Below are positions 7,231 to 15,957 of a DNA stretch of 18,934 nt, in pieces. The stretch covers positions 1 through 18,934 of the forward strand of contig JAITKZ010000003.1 of assembly GCA_031278115.1 (NCBI GenBank), in the 5' to 3' direction. The DNA is from Endomicrobium sp. (lineage in GTDB: Bacteria > Elusimicrobiota > Endomicrobiia > Endomicrobiales > Endomicrobiaceae). Every line of letters begins with the position of its first letter. Positions within the stretch are counted from its first letter, which is position 1. The translations under genes and the position numbers were made by a program. The notes below the pieces were generated by a model. That model saw nothing but the letters and a program-made list of their open reading frames with translations. It was not told the DNA's origin and made no database searches.

Positions 7231-8688
7231 TTATAATACAGGGTACTTGCTTGCGTCAAATCCAGAGATTTTTTCAAATGAACGGGCTACTTTAAAAAGC
7301 TTTGCGTCAGAAAACCTTGACCCCATAAAATGTACACCCATTGGCATACCCGTACTTGTAAAACTACACGGTACAGTAATGCCAGGGAGACCTGCAAGGT
7401 TTGCTGCTATAAGAAAAATATCGCACTCTTCAGGCAACATCTCGCCAAATTTTACAGGCATCTGCAAAGTTGCAGGCGAAAATATAAAGTCGCATTTTTT
7501 GTACGCATCAATTATCTGGTTTATAAACAATGTTCTCACTTTTTGGGCTTGGTGATAACATCTGTGGTAATTTTTTGCCCCTAAAACATAAGTTCCAAAT
7601 AATATTCTCTTTTTAACTTCGTATCCTAAAGATTCTGCTCTTGACTTTGCATACTCATCGTTTAAGTTTACACCGTTTGGCGATCTATAACCGTAACGAA
7701 TACCGTCAAAAGTTGCAATATTTGCTGAAACTTCCGCACACATAATTACCTTATACAAGGCAGGAACATATTTATATGCTGGAATGTCAATCTCAATAAC
7801 TCCCGCACCCTCAAGTTTTATTTTGTTTACGGCATCATTGAAATACTTTGATATTTCAGAATCTGTTTTATAGTCAAAAAGTTGTTTCGGTACTCCAATT
7901 TTTAAAGTTTTTAAAGTATCTGGATTATCTATATCGTTGGTATAGTCTATCCACTCGTTAGGCTCACAAACTGGATCTCTATAATCTTTTCCAGCTATAA
8001 CGCTTGTAAGCAAAGCTGCATCGGTTACATTTTTTGCAAATGTTCCTATCTGGTCAAAGGAAGATACCAACGCGCAAGCGCCGTATCTGCTTATTAAACC
8101 GTAAGACGGCTTATAACCCACTATACCGCAAAATCCAGCGGGTTGCCTTATTGATCCTCCAGTGTCGGAACCCAAAGCAAACGGAACCATTCCCGAAGCA
8201 ACCGCTGCAGCACTTCCGCCCGAAGAACCGCCCGGTATCCGTTCAATATTCCAAGGATTTGCAGTTTTTTGATAAGCCGACGTTTCAGTGGAGCCGCCCA
8301 TGGCAAACTCATCCATATTTGTTCTTCCCACAAAAATTGCGCCTGCACCTTTAAGCTTTTCTATTACCGTAGCGTCATAAGGAGAAACATAATTTTCAAG
8401 ATATTTAGACGACGAAGTCATAGCTTCGCCTTTGTCCATTATGTTATCTTTTATACCAATAGGAACGCCTTCAAGTAATCCGCATTTTGCACCTGATTTA
8501 ACTTTATTGTCAGCTTCCTTAGCTTGTTTTAAGGAATGGTCTTCGTTTAATTTAAGAAAAGCTTTCACTTTAGGTTCGGCTTTTCTAATACGTTCAAAAC
8601 ATGCTTTTACCGCATCTTCACTTTTTATCTCGTCTGAACAAATTTTTGTCTTTAACTCTTTCGCTTTCATTTTTAAGATTTCGTTCAT
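7231..8688 (-). CDS. gatA: Asp-tRNA(Asn)/Glu-tRNA(Gln) amidotransferase subunit A (glutaminase)
   Basis: The glutamine amidohydrolase subunit, which releases ammonia from glutamine and passes it through a tunnel to GatB. The amidase-signature catalytic triad is visible: Lys80 in VPIGIKDN, the cis-Ser155 in IPGGSSGGSAAAV and the nucleophile Ser179 in GSDTGGSIRQPA, one residue off the numbering of Staphylococcus aureus GatA (79/154/178). The 485-aa length is typical and the frame is clean to the usual C-terminal region (AGLPGITVPC, then GVHFMG). ATG 8688 begins 10 bases after the corA stop. No clear Shine-Dalgarno precedes it; the only purine-rich stretch is inside the last corA codons, so translational coupling to corA is likely. 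An internal ATG at codon 7 is an alternative start. Confidence 0.97.
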   Translation of the reverse strand: MNEILKMKAKELKTKICSDEIKSEDAVKACFERIRKAEPKVKAFLKLNEDHSLKQAKEADNKVKSGAKCGLLEGVPIGIKDNIMDKGEAMTSSSKYLENYVSPYDATVIEKLKGAGAIFVGRTNMDEFAMGGSTETSAYQKTANPWNIERIPGGSSGGSAAAVASGMVPFALGSDTGGSIRQPAGFCGIVGYKPSYGLISRYGACALVSSFDQIGTFAKNVTDAALLTSVIAGKDYRDPVCEPNEWIDYTNDIDNPDTLKTLKIGVPKQLFDYKTDSEISKYFNDAVNKIKLEGAGVIEIDIPAYKYVPALYKVIMCAEVSANIATFDGIRYGYRSPNGVNLNDEYAKSRAESLGYEVKKRILFGTYVLGAKNYHRCYHQAQKVRTLFINQIIDAYKKCDFIFSPATLQMPVKFGEMLPEECDIFLIAANLAGLPGITVPCSFTSTGMPMGVHFMGSRFSDAKLFKVARSFEKISGFDASKYPVL

Positions 8689-8698
8689 AGTAATTAAA

Positions 8699-9691
8699 TT
8701 AAAACCACTTTTTCTTTCTAAAGTATATAAGCATTGCTACTATAGTTACAATCATTAATCCAACAGCAAAAAACCATGTTCCTTTTTGTCCAAATATAGC
8801 GTATTCAGGAAAAAGCACATTCATTCCATAATATCCTGAGACTATAAGAACTGGCATTAAAACTGTTGCTATGATTGTTAAAAATTTCATAACTTCTGTA
8901 AGCCTTACGGTAACACTGGACATGTAAACTTCTATCAAGCTCACTACCATTTGGCTTCTCATAACTATCGCTTGATTCATCCTTGCGCACTGCGTGTAAA
9001 TATCTCTAAAATATACTAGATATTCTCTTGCAACCAAATTGTTTGTAGCTCTTGTAAAATAAACATATGCTACTTGCTGCGACTCAGCTATCTTTCTCAT
9101 AGCAAAAATTACTTTTTTGGTATCAAGAATTTCTTGCATATTTTCTGTCTCTGGATCTTCTAAAATGTCGTCCTCAAGAGATTCTATTTTGTCGTCAATT
9201 TTTTCAAGAGTAAATTCATAACTAGAAACCACTTTGTTAAATATATTGTAAAGTAAGTTTTCAAATCTTTTCATTTCAATTTGAGTTCTGACTTTTGCCT
9301 TTTCGTAAAGAGTTTCCAAAAAGAACAGCTCTTCTGTATGCACAGTAATAATAAATCCTTTGCCAACGAAGAAGTTAAGTTCGTAAATACTGTCTTCAAA
9401 CTCTTGAAAATAGTTAGGCTTTAGTTGTATACCGTGCACAGCTCCAAAAACATAATTTTCAAATTCTTCAATTTTTGGATAATACTGCGGAAAAAGACAA
9501 TCTTCAATTGACATCTCGTGAAACCTAAAAGCTTCAGAAAGAAGTAAAGTTTCGTCGTGGGTTAACTCATGATTTTCAAGGTGTATATCAATCCAAGTAA
9601 GTTCAGGCTTTTTCTTGCAATCTTCTATAACTTGCAAAACATTTTCTGTGGCTGTAATTGCGCCGTTGATAGAATAGATTGCTTTTAACAT
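8699..9691 (-). CDS. corA: CorA-family magnesium/divalent cation channel
   Basis: An inner-membrane pentameric Mg2+ (or Co2+/Ni2+) channel. The 330-aa protein has a large acidic cytoplasmic N-terminal domain (1-265, with the long helix rich in EKIDDKIESLEDDILED). Two transmembrane helices follow, at about 269-288 and 305-324, with the invariant selectivity motif GMN at 289-291 (YYGMN) and the usual basic tail RKKKWF. The start ATG 9691 lies three bases after the gatC stop and the stop lies 10 bases before gatA, so it is co-transcribed with the amidotransferase genes. Its presence between gatC and gatA is not functionally explained. Members of this family carry Mg2+, Co2+ or Zn2+, and the sequence alone does not decide which. 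Confidence 0.93.
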   Translation of the reverse strand: MLKAIYSINGAITATENVLQVIEDCKKKPELTWIDIHLENHELTHDETLLLSEAFRFHEMSIEDCLFPQYYPKIEEFENYVFGAVHGIQLKPNYFQEFEDSIYELNFFVGKGFIITVHTEELFFLETLYEKAKVRTQIEMKRFENLLYNIFNKVVSSYEFTLEKIDDKIESLEDDILEDPETENMQEILDTKKVIFAMRKIAESQQVAYVYFTRATNNLVAREYLVYFRDIYTQCARMNQAIVMRSQMVVSLIEVYMSSVTVRLTEVMKFLTIIATVLMPVLIVSGYYGMNVLFPEYAIFGQKGTWFFAVGLMIVTIVAMLIYFRKKKWF

Positions 9692-9694
9692 TGG

Positions 9695-9982
9695 CTACGC
9701 TATAACCTTTTTAATTTTATAAAAAGATCCTTCTCTAAAAGGAGCACTATTTAACATTTGATCTATAACTTCTCTCGGACACGGTTTTACACTATCTTCT
9801 CTCCAAACGTTTCTAAGCTCTGTAACATGCGTCGTAGGATTTAAACCCGTAACGTCTGGTTTTTGCAAAACTTCAACATAGTCAAACATTCTGTTAATAT
9901 CTGCAAGATATTTTTCCTTTTCATTTTCTTTGATATCTATTCTAGCAAGAAAAGCTGTGACCTCAAGTTCTTCTTTTAACAT
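9695..9982 (-). CDS. gatC: Asp-tRNA(Asn)/Glu-tRNA(Gln) amidotransferase subunit C
   Basis: The small belt-like subunit that wraps around GatA and GatB and stabilises the complex. At 95 aa it has the family's length and plan: an N-terminal helix with the AFLARIDI segment, a helix reading INRMFDYVEVL, then LNPTTHVTELRNVWREDSV and the C-terminal NSAPFREGSFYKIKKV. ATG 9982 is preceded by AGAGG six bases upstream. First gene of gatC-corA-gatA-gatB, with a near-consensus promoter 29 bases before the start. Together the genes give the indirect route to Gln-tRNA and/or Asn-tRNA, used by bacteria lacking GlnRS and/or AsnRS. Confidence 0.93.
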   Translation of the reverse strand: MLKEELEVTAFLARIDIKENEKEKYLADINRMFDYVEVLQKPDVTGLNPTTHVTELRNVWREDSVKPCPREVIDQMLNSAPFREGSFYKIKKVIA

Positions 9983-10010
9983 AAATACCTCTCAAACTGA
10001 CATTGAAAGC

Positions 10011-10039
10011 ATTATAATAAAATCAATTTTTTTTGACAA
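10011..10039 (-). promoter_or_regulatory. Strong predicted promoter of gatC-corA-gatA-gatB
   Basis: On the - strand TTGTCA (10039-10034), a 17-base A-rich spacer, then a perfect TATAAT (10016-10011). Transcription would begin near 10004, about 20 bases before the gatC ATG. It is one of the two best promoter matches in the window. Confidence 0.7.
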
Positions 10040-10156
10040 TATAAACCGAGTATCTTTATACACATTAAATAACTTTAATGTTCGGTAAAATTTTTCTCTT
10101 TTTAAATCCTAACAAACTATCCATTTCAAAGCAAGAATTTAGCTCTAAAATCTAGC

Positions 10157-10188
10157 ACCCCAAGAAGCAAAAGACATCTTCTTGGGGT
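10157..10188 (-). terminator. Stem-loop after the adhesin/OmpA gene
   Basis: A perfect 11-bp stem ACCCCAAGAAG/CTTCTTGGGGT (10157-10167, 10178-10188) with a 10-base loop lies 33 bases past the stop of the OmpA-domain relic. On the - strand it is followed by GCTAGATTTTAG, a weak T tract. It probably ended the adhesin transcript and separates it from the gatC promoter. I see nothing else in 10040-10156. Confidence 0.6.
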
Positions 10189-10220
10189 ATTACATGTTAG
10201 AATATCTGCCCATACTATGA

Positions 10221-10862
10221 TTAATACAAGTCCACAAATATCTCAACTCTTCTATTTTTTGCTCTTCCTTCTTCATTCTCGTTAGTATCTATAGGCTTGC
10301 TTTCTCCGTGACCTATCTTTTCTATTTTAGCTGTTGGTATTCCATACTTGGCAAATACTTCATGCACCGCATGCGCCCTTGCTAGCGACAACTTCTTATT
10401 ATACGCATCGCTCCCATACGAATCAGTATGTCCTTCTATTCTTATCTTCTCAAACTTATACTTCTTACCTATTTTCTTTGCCAAATCCTTTATCTCTTTT
10501 TCTGCCTCGGGCTTTATGTCTGCCTTGTCAAACTCAAATAGTACAGCATTTATCCTAAACTGTTTTATTTTATCATCTCCTGTCTTAACCTCAGATATGT
10601 TCTTGTTTATCCACTTCCCAAATGAATGTCTAACTCCTATATTCCCACACATGTCTTTTGCCATTGAAGACCATTTTATATCTCCACTACAATAAGCTTC
10701 TAACCCATCTAACAAATAATAACCAAAGCCCATATCGCTCCTAACGCTTACTGCATCTAGCGTTACACTCCTTGACCGAAAATCTCTGTTATTTATACCA
10801 TTAGGTAAACTATTTCCTCCTTTGACGTTACCTTTTATTTCTTCATTTCTGCCACTTAACAT
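10221..10862 (-). pseudogene. Adhesin relic, last barrel strands and OmpA peptidoglycan-binding domain
   Basis: An internal ATG (10862) opens 213 codons. Residues 1-84 complete the beta-barrel (MGFGYYLLDGLEAYCSGDIKW, cut here to its ends MGFGYYL and DIKW; finishing IGVRHSFGKWI). Residues 102-213 are an OmpA C-terminal domain: VLFEFDKADIKP, IEGHTDSYGSDAYNKKLS, IGHGESKPI and GRAKNRRVEI. Asp147 and Arg162 sit 15 residues apart, like the diaminopimelate-binding Asp271 and Arg286 of Acinetobacter OmpA. It might be taken for a stand-alone OmpA-like protein, but it has no signal peptide or ribosome binding site and is in register with the barrel upstream once the G5 run is corrected. Confidence 0.85.
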
Positions 10863-10890
10863 ACAGTCTAATCCACAAGATATATTCCAC

Positions 10891-13506
10891 CTAAACTTTT
10901 CCCCCTCTCCCCGTAAAACCTATTCCTCCAACTAATCCTGTCCTAACATAATTGTTAGCCTTTACTTCTAAATTCCATATGTCTGCTCCGCTTTCTCTAA
11001 AACCATTAGTATGTATCAACGTTAGCCCGTCTCCCGCATATGGTCTTAGTTTTATTTTTCCTAATATACTGCTGCTTGCTATTGCTATCCTATAACCTGC
11101 TTCTATATCTAATATCCCGCTGACGCCACTAAACTGTCCTTTCGCTTTTAGTCTATTTTCAAAGCTTACACATCTTGTCGTATCGTAATTGTCAGCGATA
11201 AATGACACCAATCCTTTTATATCGTATTTCTCTTTAACTATACCGCCATACAAACCTAAACCATAACTATTAACTTCACCTGCGTGCAAGTCGCTTCCCT
11301 GACTTATTGAACTCTTGTTCTGCTTTACATACAAGCCTGCCATTGCTGTTGAACTTGTCATCATGTCAAACCCAGCTAGTATCCCAGTGTTATTTATTTT
11401 AAAAGTATTTGGTGACTCTATATCTTTGTCTGTATCTATAATCGCGCCCTTTGCTTGCGCCCATATACCCTTTGCAGACTCTTCATATTCTTTATAATTA
11501 TATATCCTGTTATACACATCTCTCTTTGCATCATCATATGCTCTGCTTATTATCACATTGCTTATAAAATACCCAGACAAATCAAAGTACGCCTCCTTCA
11601 GTCCAGCAATATTTTTTCCTGCTCCTCCTATATCATGTGTCGTTACATCCTCAACCCCATCATCCAATGCATTCATAAAGTCCTGCAACTTATCACCTAA
11701 CTTTTTAGCGTCCCCACTCAAGCTACCTGACATCGCTCCCGGTTCTCCGTCATAGGCTTCATCACAAAAATAATCCAATGTCTCGGCTACTTCTGTTTGG
11801 TTAAAACACAAGTTTAGTGATGCAAATTTTGCCCTGTCTTTCGCGTATCCTTCTACTAATAACGCTATATACTCACCTAAATAATCGTATCTCATTACGT
11901 AACTCTTTGGTAATGTATATCCTACTAATGTTACTGTTCCAAAATTCCCATCATAATGCCCTTCTTTACCGTACTTCATCAGCTTATACGCTATCCACTT
12001 AACTGTTTCCAAATTTTCAAATGCATCATTCGTTTTTAGGGTTAACTTGCTGCTTTCTGTTATAATTATTTCTCCGCCATCTACATTTATTAAATCGCTA
12101 TCTCCTGAATCATAACCACTATCATCAGAGGATGCCAAATCAAAACTTTTCAATTTTAATCTATCCCTCCCCGCCGACTCTCCAAATAAGTTCATCTCTA
12201 GTAGTCCTTGATGCACAAATCTATTTCCTACATGTACTTCCAGTCCGTATCCAGCTGTACCATCTATTTTTAATGTCGTGTTTGTATCCACAGTTATACT
12301 GCTACTTGCTCTTACTTCTGTTTCTTTTATTATGTTAAACTGTGCCTCTTCTTTTATGTTTAAATTCGGTACTATTGTCTTAATTCCAGCATTTGTTTGT
12401 AAATTAAATACTGCCCCTCCATTTAAATTAACTTCCCCGGTACTTCCTTCTTGACTCCCTATTGCATCGTCCATGTTTATTGTCCCATTCTCTCCTGATG
12501 CTCCAAAATTTATTATAGAATTTCCTGCTAAATATATAGCATTTGATACGCCGCCAGATGTGTTGTCGCTAAAAACTTTAGCACTTGTTGTATCAACCCC
12601 AACATTTAATGTTGCATTGTTTACATATATTGCGCCGCCATCGCCTGAGGCACTATTGCCTATTACTTGAAGTTCGCCAGATAACGTTATCTCTGATCCG
12701 TCACCTATATATAGCGCTCCGCCATTACCTGCTGTTGCGCTGTTTTTCATAAATTTCGTCTTGTTTAACGCAAGCTTTGCCCCGTTTGATGCATATATTG
12801 CACCACCACCTGCACCTGTTGCTGTATTTGAACTAAAGGTTACACCTAAAGCTAAGGCTCTCGCGGTATTTGTAGCTACTGATAATGCAGCTCCTTGTTC
12901 TCCTTGTGCACTCATCAACTCCACCCTCATCAACTGAAAATCTACTCCTTGATTTATCTTAAACAAAGATACTCTCTTGTCTGTAGTACTTGATATAGCT
13001 ATTATATTGCTCTCCCCATTGAACTCATCATGTCCTTCCACATAAAAACTTCCGCTCACCATGTCATCTAAATCTTCATTTGGATAGTACGTATGCATAG
13101 TACTATCAAACGAAAATTTTAATGCCCTGTTACCTTCTTTTGTGTTCATACTGTTTAAACTGTCACCACTTGTTACTTTATATGCATCAACTATTACATT
13201 TTGTAAATCATTAGTGTCTATGGTTACTAAATACTCGTACGCTAATGTCGCTATTGTGCTTTCACTATCTTTTTCAAATTCTATAAATCCGTCTAATAAT
13301 TTTACTGTATGCGTCTCTATATGTCCTGATTCTCCGTTTACTTCCCCAGCTGTTAGTACTCCTAATTTTATCTTGTTTGTTTCTCCTGGATTATTGTTTA
13401 CCTCTAACATTGACACTGATGCATTAGAAGATATCATCACTATGGTAGTATTCAAAACGGTGTTAGATGTTACTAGGTTATCAAACTGCACTATCCTTGT
13501 TGATGG
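10891..13506 (-). pseudogene. Adhesin relic, second Pmp block and autotransporter beta-barrel
   Basis: The longest intact piece, about 871 codons; an internal GTG at 13491 gives 866 aa. The second Pmp-type block has FSSN, FMKN and FSDN with GGGAIY, GGALYI and GGAIYV (residues about 219-320). A beta-rich stretch follows, then a linker with an alpha-helical region (about 555-670). From about 675 (KGIWAQAKGAIIDTD) the alternating aromatic/polar strands and glycine turns of a type V autotransporter barrel run to the end (GLGLYGGIVKEKY, then LEVKANNYVRTGLVGGIGFT). The frame ends GRGGKV at TAG, because a G5 run at 10905-10901 has one G too many; with four G it reads GRGEKFRWNISCGLDCML and joins the OmpA fragment. 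The piece has no signal peptide or ribosome binding site and is unlikely to be expressed usefully. Confidence 0.8.
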
Positions 13507-14156
13507 TTATATGTCATAATCAGAATGCTCTTCATCTTCAAAATCTATATCTATAACTGCATTTGTAAATTTATAGGTTGTGGATCCGGTATAAGTGTCG
13601 CTATCTACATCAATATAACAATCAACAAATTGCACCTCGTTGTTAGCTCCTGAATCATGAATTTTATCCTCTAACACATACCATGTCCCATTAGAACCAT
13701 TCCCCTTAAATATTGCCCTTGCATTATCTCCTACAAACTCTATTTTCTCTGTAAGCGTCGTACTTAAATCATTGCTCACTAGTGACTGGTGTTCTAATAT
13801 ACCGCCAGTGCTGAGAAGTACGCTATAATCTATTTCCCTATTTCCACCTATATCAGGCATTGTTACTTTTAACAAGCTGTTTTCTATTATGTTTGCTCCA
13901 AACATATAGTCGTTGTTAGGAACTATTGTCGTTCCGCTGCTTTGTCTAAACGTCCCTACAAATTCTCCATTTACTCCCTCTATCGTAAATGTACCGCCTC
14001 CTACTTTAACTATTTTTCCATCTCCACTTATTGCGTCTTCGCTTACGCTTAAATATCCTTCTTTGCTTATTTGAAATACACCATCTTGCCGCAACTGCAG
14101 ACGACCGCTTATACTACTGCTGCTGCTTCCAGTTTCAAAATCTAATACACCGTCTG
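13507..14156 (-). pseudogene. Adhesin relic, repeat unit 10 and linker
   Basis: Open from TDGVLDFETG through a serine run, the last repeat (EFVGTFRQSSGTTIV) and a beta-rich linker ending EDEEHSDYDI at TAA 13509-13507. The frame continues unchanged after this stop (PSTRIVQFDNLV), so the lesion is a single nonsense codon. The acidic ending carries no recognisable motif. Confidence 0.65.
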
Positions 14157-14369
14157 TTATATGCTACTTATACTTGTTTCTCCAAAATAAGAATCAGCGC
14201 TCACTGCTGTCGTTCCGTTACTTTGTAAAAACAATCCTCCAAATGTTCTATTATCGCCTGTTATTTGCAACACGCCTGCGCCACTTTTTTCTATAACCGC
14301 TCCATTTGCCATATCCCCATAGACTTGATTTGCACCAAAACTTGTCAAATCTTGGCTTGTTATATTCAA
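14157..14369 (-). pseudogene. Adhesin relic, repeat unit 9
   Basis: Reads NITSQDLTSFGANQVYGDM, then ITGDNRTFGGLFLQSNGTT and SYFGETSISSI, ending at TAA 14159-14157. A duplicated TA (ATATA) at about 14162-14158 changes the frame; without it the sequence continues as SITDGVLDFETG in the next fragment. Confidence 0.6.
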
Positions 14370-14596
14370 TATTCCATTTTATTTAAGTATATTGCTCCAC
14401 TTTCTGTTATATTGCTTCCATTTGTTAATTCTAACACGCTTGACACTATGCTGCTTATTCCACTAAAATACTTACCTGCTACTACTGTCGTACCACTGCT
14501 TTGTATGAACGTCCCCTTAAATTTACTATTATCACCTGACAATCTCAATCTACACCTGCTCTTTTTATCTATAAATGCGTCTCCCTCTATATTTCC
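14366..14596 (-). pseudogene. Adhesin relic, repeat unit 8
   Basis: Reads GNIEGDAFIDK, then a garbled KKSRCR segment that may hide two compensating indels, then LRLSGDNSKFKGTFIQSSGT and TVVAGKYFSGISSI. It ends GAIYLNKMEY at TGA 14368-14366. One A is missing from the run at 14380-14377; restoring it gives LNKNGILNITSQDL and joins the next fragment. Confidence 0.6.
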
Positions 14597-14631
14597 TACT
14601 ATGTTCTAAATCTTTTTCCGTTTTTATATTC

Positions 14632-14735
14632 ATTATTCCCGTATCCCATAATCCTATTGTTCCGCCGCCGCTCAAATCTGACCCATTTGCCATCTCTAAC
14701 ACGCTTTGCCCTGTTATACTGCTATATCCTATAAA
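14632..14735 (-). repeat. Adhesin DNA repeat, copy A
   Basis: By eye about 94 of 104 bases are identical to copy B at 14905-15008. It encodes FIGYSSITGQSVLEMANGSD and GGGTIGLWDTGIMN (or close variants) in repeat 7. Most differences are third-position changes. Confidence 0.75.
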
Positions 14736-14904
14736 GTATTTTCCATTTATTGTTGTCGTTCCATTATTTTGCCAGTACAATCCTTGAAATCCGCTGTTAT
14801 CTCCACTCAATTCCAATGTCCCTGTTCCCGCTTTTGTTATCTTAGTACCTGCTGTTCCTGTTATCCCGCTGCTAAATGTCAAATTTCCCGGCGTGGTTAT
14901 ATCC

Positions 14905-15008
14905 ATTACTCCCGTATTCCATAATCCTATTGTTCCACCACCACTCAAATCTGAACCACTTGCCATCTCTAACACACTTTGCTCTGTTATACTGCTATAT
15001 CCTGTAAA
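14905..15008 (-). repeat. Adhesin DNA repeat, copy B
   Basis: Direct repeat of copy A with about 10 mismatches in 104 bases, in repeat 6 (GYSSITEQSVLEMASGSD and GGGTIGLWNTGVMD). The start-to-start distance to copy A is 273 bases, exactly 91 codons, so recombination between them would keep the frame. Confidence 0.75.
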
Positions 15009-15567
15009 ATAACCCCCTCTTACTACTGTTCGTTCTTGACTCTCAAAGAATGTTCCTGTAAATCCAGTACAATCTCCAACTATATTTAATACAGTATTTC
15101 CACTCTTGTTTATTATTCCGTTTCCTAAAACAGCAGATGTACTAAAAGCTATACTTTCGTTTTCTTTTGTCATATTTAATGTCCCTGCTGTATTCATATC
15201 CCCTGATACATCCCACAATTCTATATGTCCTCCTACAACCTCTGCTCCTTGTCCAAGGACCAGCACCCCTTTACTTGTTATACTCGTTATACCTGTAAAA
15301 TATTGAGTTCCATTTTCATCTTCTACTATTGCCGTCCCGGAACTTAACTTAAATATTCCACTAAATCTACTGTTATTTCCTTTTAACAATAAGTCTCCTG
15401 TGCTATTTGCATCTTTCTCTATCATCCCTACCCCTTCTACTTGTCCTGATAATTCTATGGCGCTGCTATTTTTTAACTTTAGCTGACCACCTTCCCATAA
15501 TCCTATTGTTCCAACAAATTCTGCATTTTCCCATTCCAACACGCTGTTTGTTATACTGCTTGTACCA

Positions 15568-15957
15568 TCAAAATATTTCGTATCGTCTTTTACTAATGTA
15601 GTTCCGCTGTTTTGCAAAAAATGTTCCTTTAAACCCTCTATTATCGCCTTGTAACAATAAACGCCCGTCTCTCTTTTCTATCAATCCTTCGCCTACTACT
15701 TGTCCTTCTATGGTTAAATTTTGTGCTGTTATTCCTAATTTCCCATCGTTTGCATCTATGCATATAGTGCTTCCTGCAACTAACTGTGTTCCTGTATTAA
15801 ATTCTAAATTGCTTGTACTTATAGTGCTTATACCTGCAAAAAATGTTCCTGCCACGCTCGTTGTTCCGTTCGTTTGGTGATATATTCCTACAAATTTACT
15901 GTTATCTCCACTTAATACTAATTCTGTTGTTCCACTTTTTGTTATACGTCCGTCTCC
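15568..15957 (-). pseudogene. Adhesin relic, repeat units 3-4
   Basis: Same frame as the upstream fragment, resuming after the TAA with GDGRITKSGTTELVLSGDN. It holds repeat 3 (GIYHQTNGTTSVAGTFFAG) and the start of repeat 4 (QGDNRGFKGTFF). At the T6 run (15621-15616 on the - strand) one T too many shifts the frame, so AKQRNYISK replaces the expected LQNSGTTLV. The last 17 codons are out of frame. Confidence 0.7.

Larger units (their letters stand above)
14565..15617 (-). pseudogene. Adhesin relic, repeat units 4-7
   Basis: An open stretch of 350 codons starting inside repeat 4 (LQNSGTTLVKDDTKYFDG) and covering repeats 5, 6 and 7. Each repeat follows the plan: G-D/N-N-x-x-F-x-G, then a Q/S-x-x-GTT turn, YF-x-G-x-(S/T)SIT, SVLE, GGTIGLW and MDITT or MNIKT. 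Two neighbouring units share about 104 bases of nearly identical DNA (see repeat entries). The frame is lost near 14596, where AGTAGGAAAT replaces the expected AGTGGAAAT, and ends RKYRGRRIYR at TAA 14567-14565. Confidence 0.7.

Noticed and set aside
7202..7555. A + strand open frame of 117 codons opposite gatA
   Set aside because: It lies wholly antisense to well-conserved gatA codons, has no ribosome binding site and shows a shadow composition.
10221..10862. A stand-alone OmpA-like lipoprotein or Pal gene
   Set aside because: There is no signal peptide, lipobox or ribosome binding site, and the first 84 residues are autotransporter barrel strands continuing the upstream frame after one base correction.
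13142..13519. A + strand open frame of 125 codons, and another at 16286-16696 (136 codons), opposite the adhesin
   Set aside because: Both are antisense shadows of the repeat- and glycine-rich adhesin sequence, with no start signals or family resemblance.
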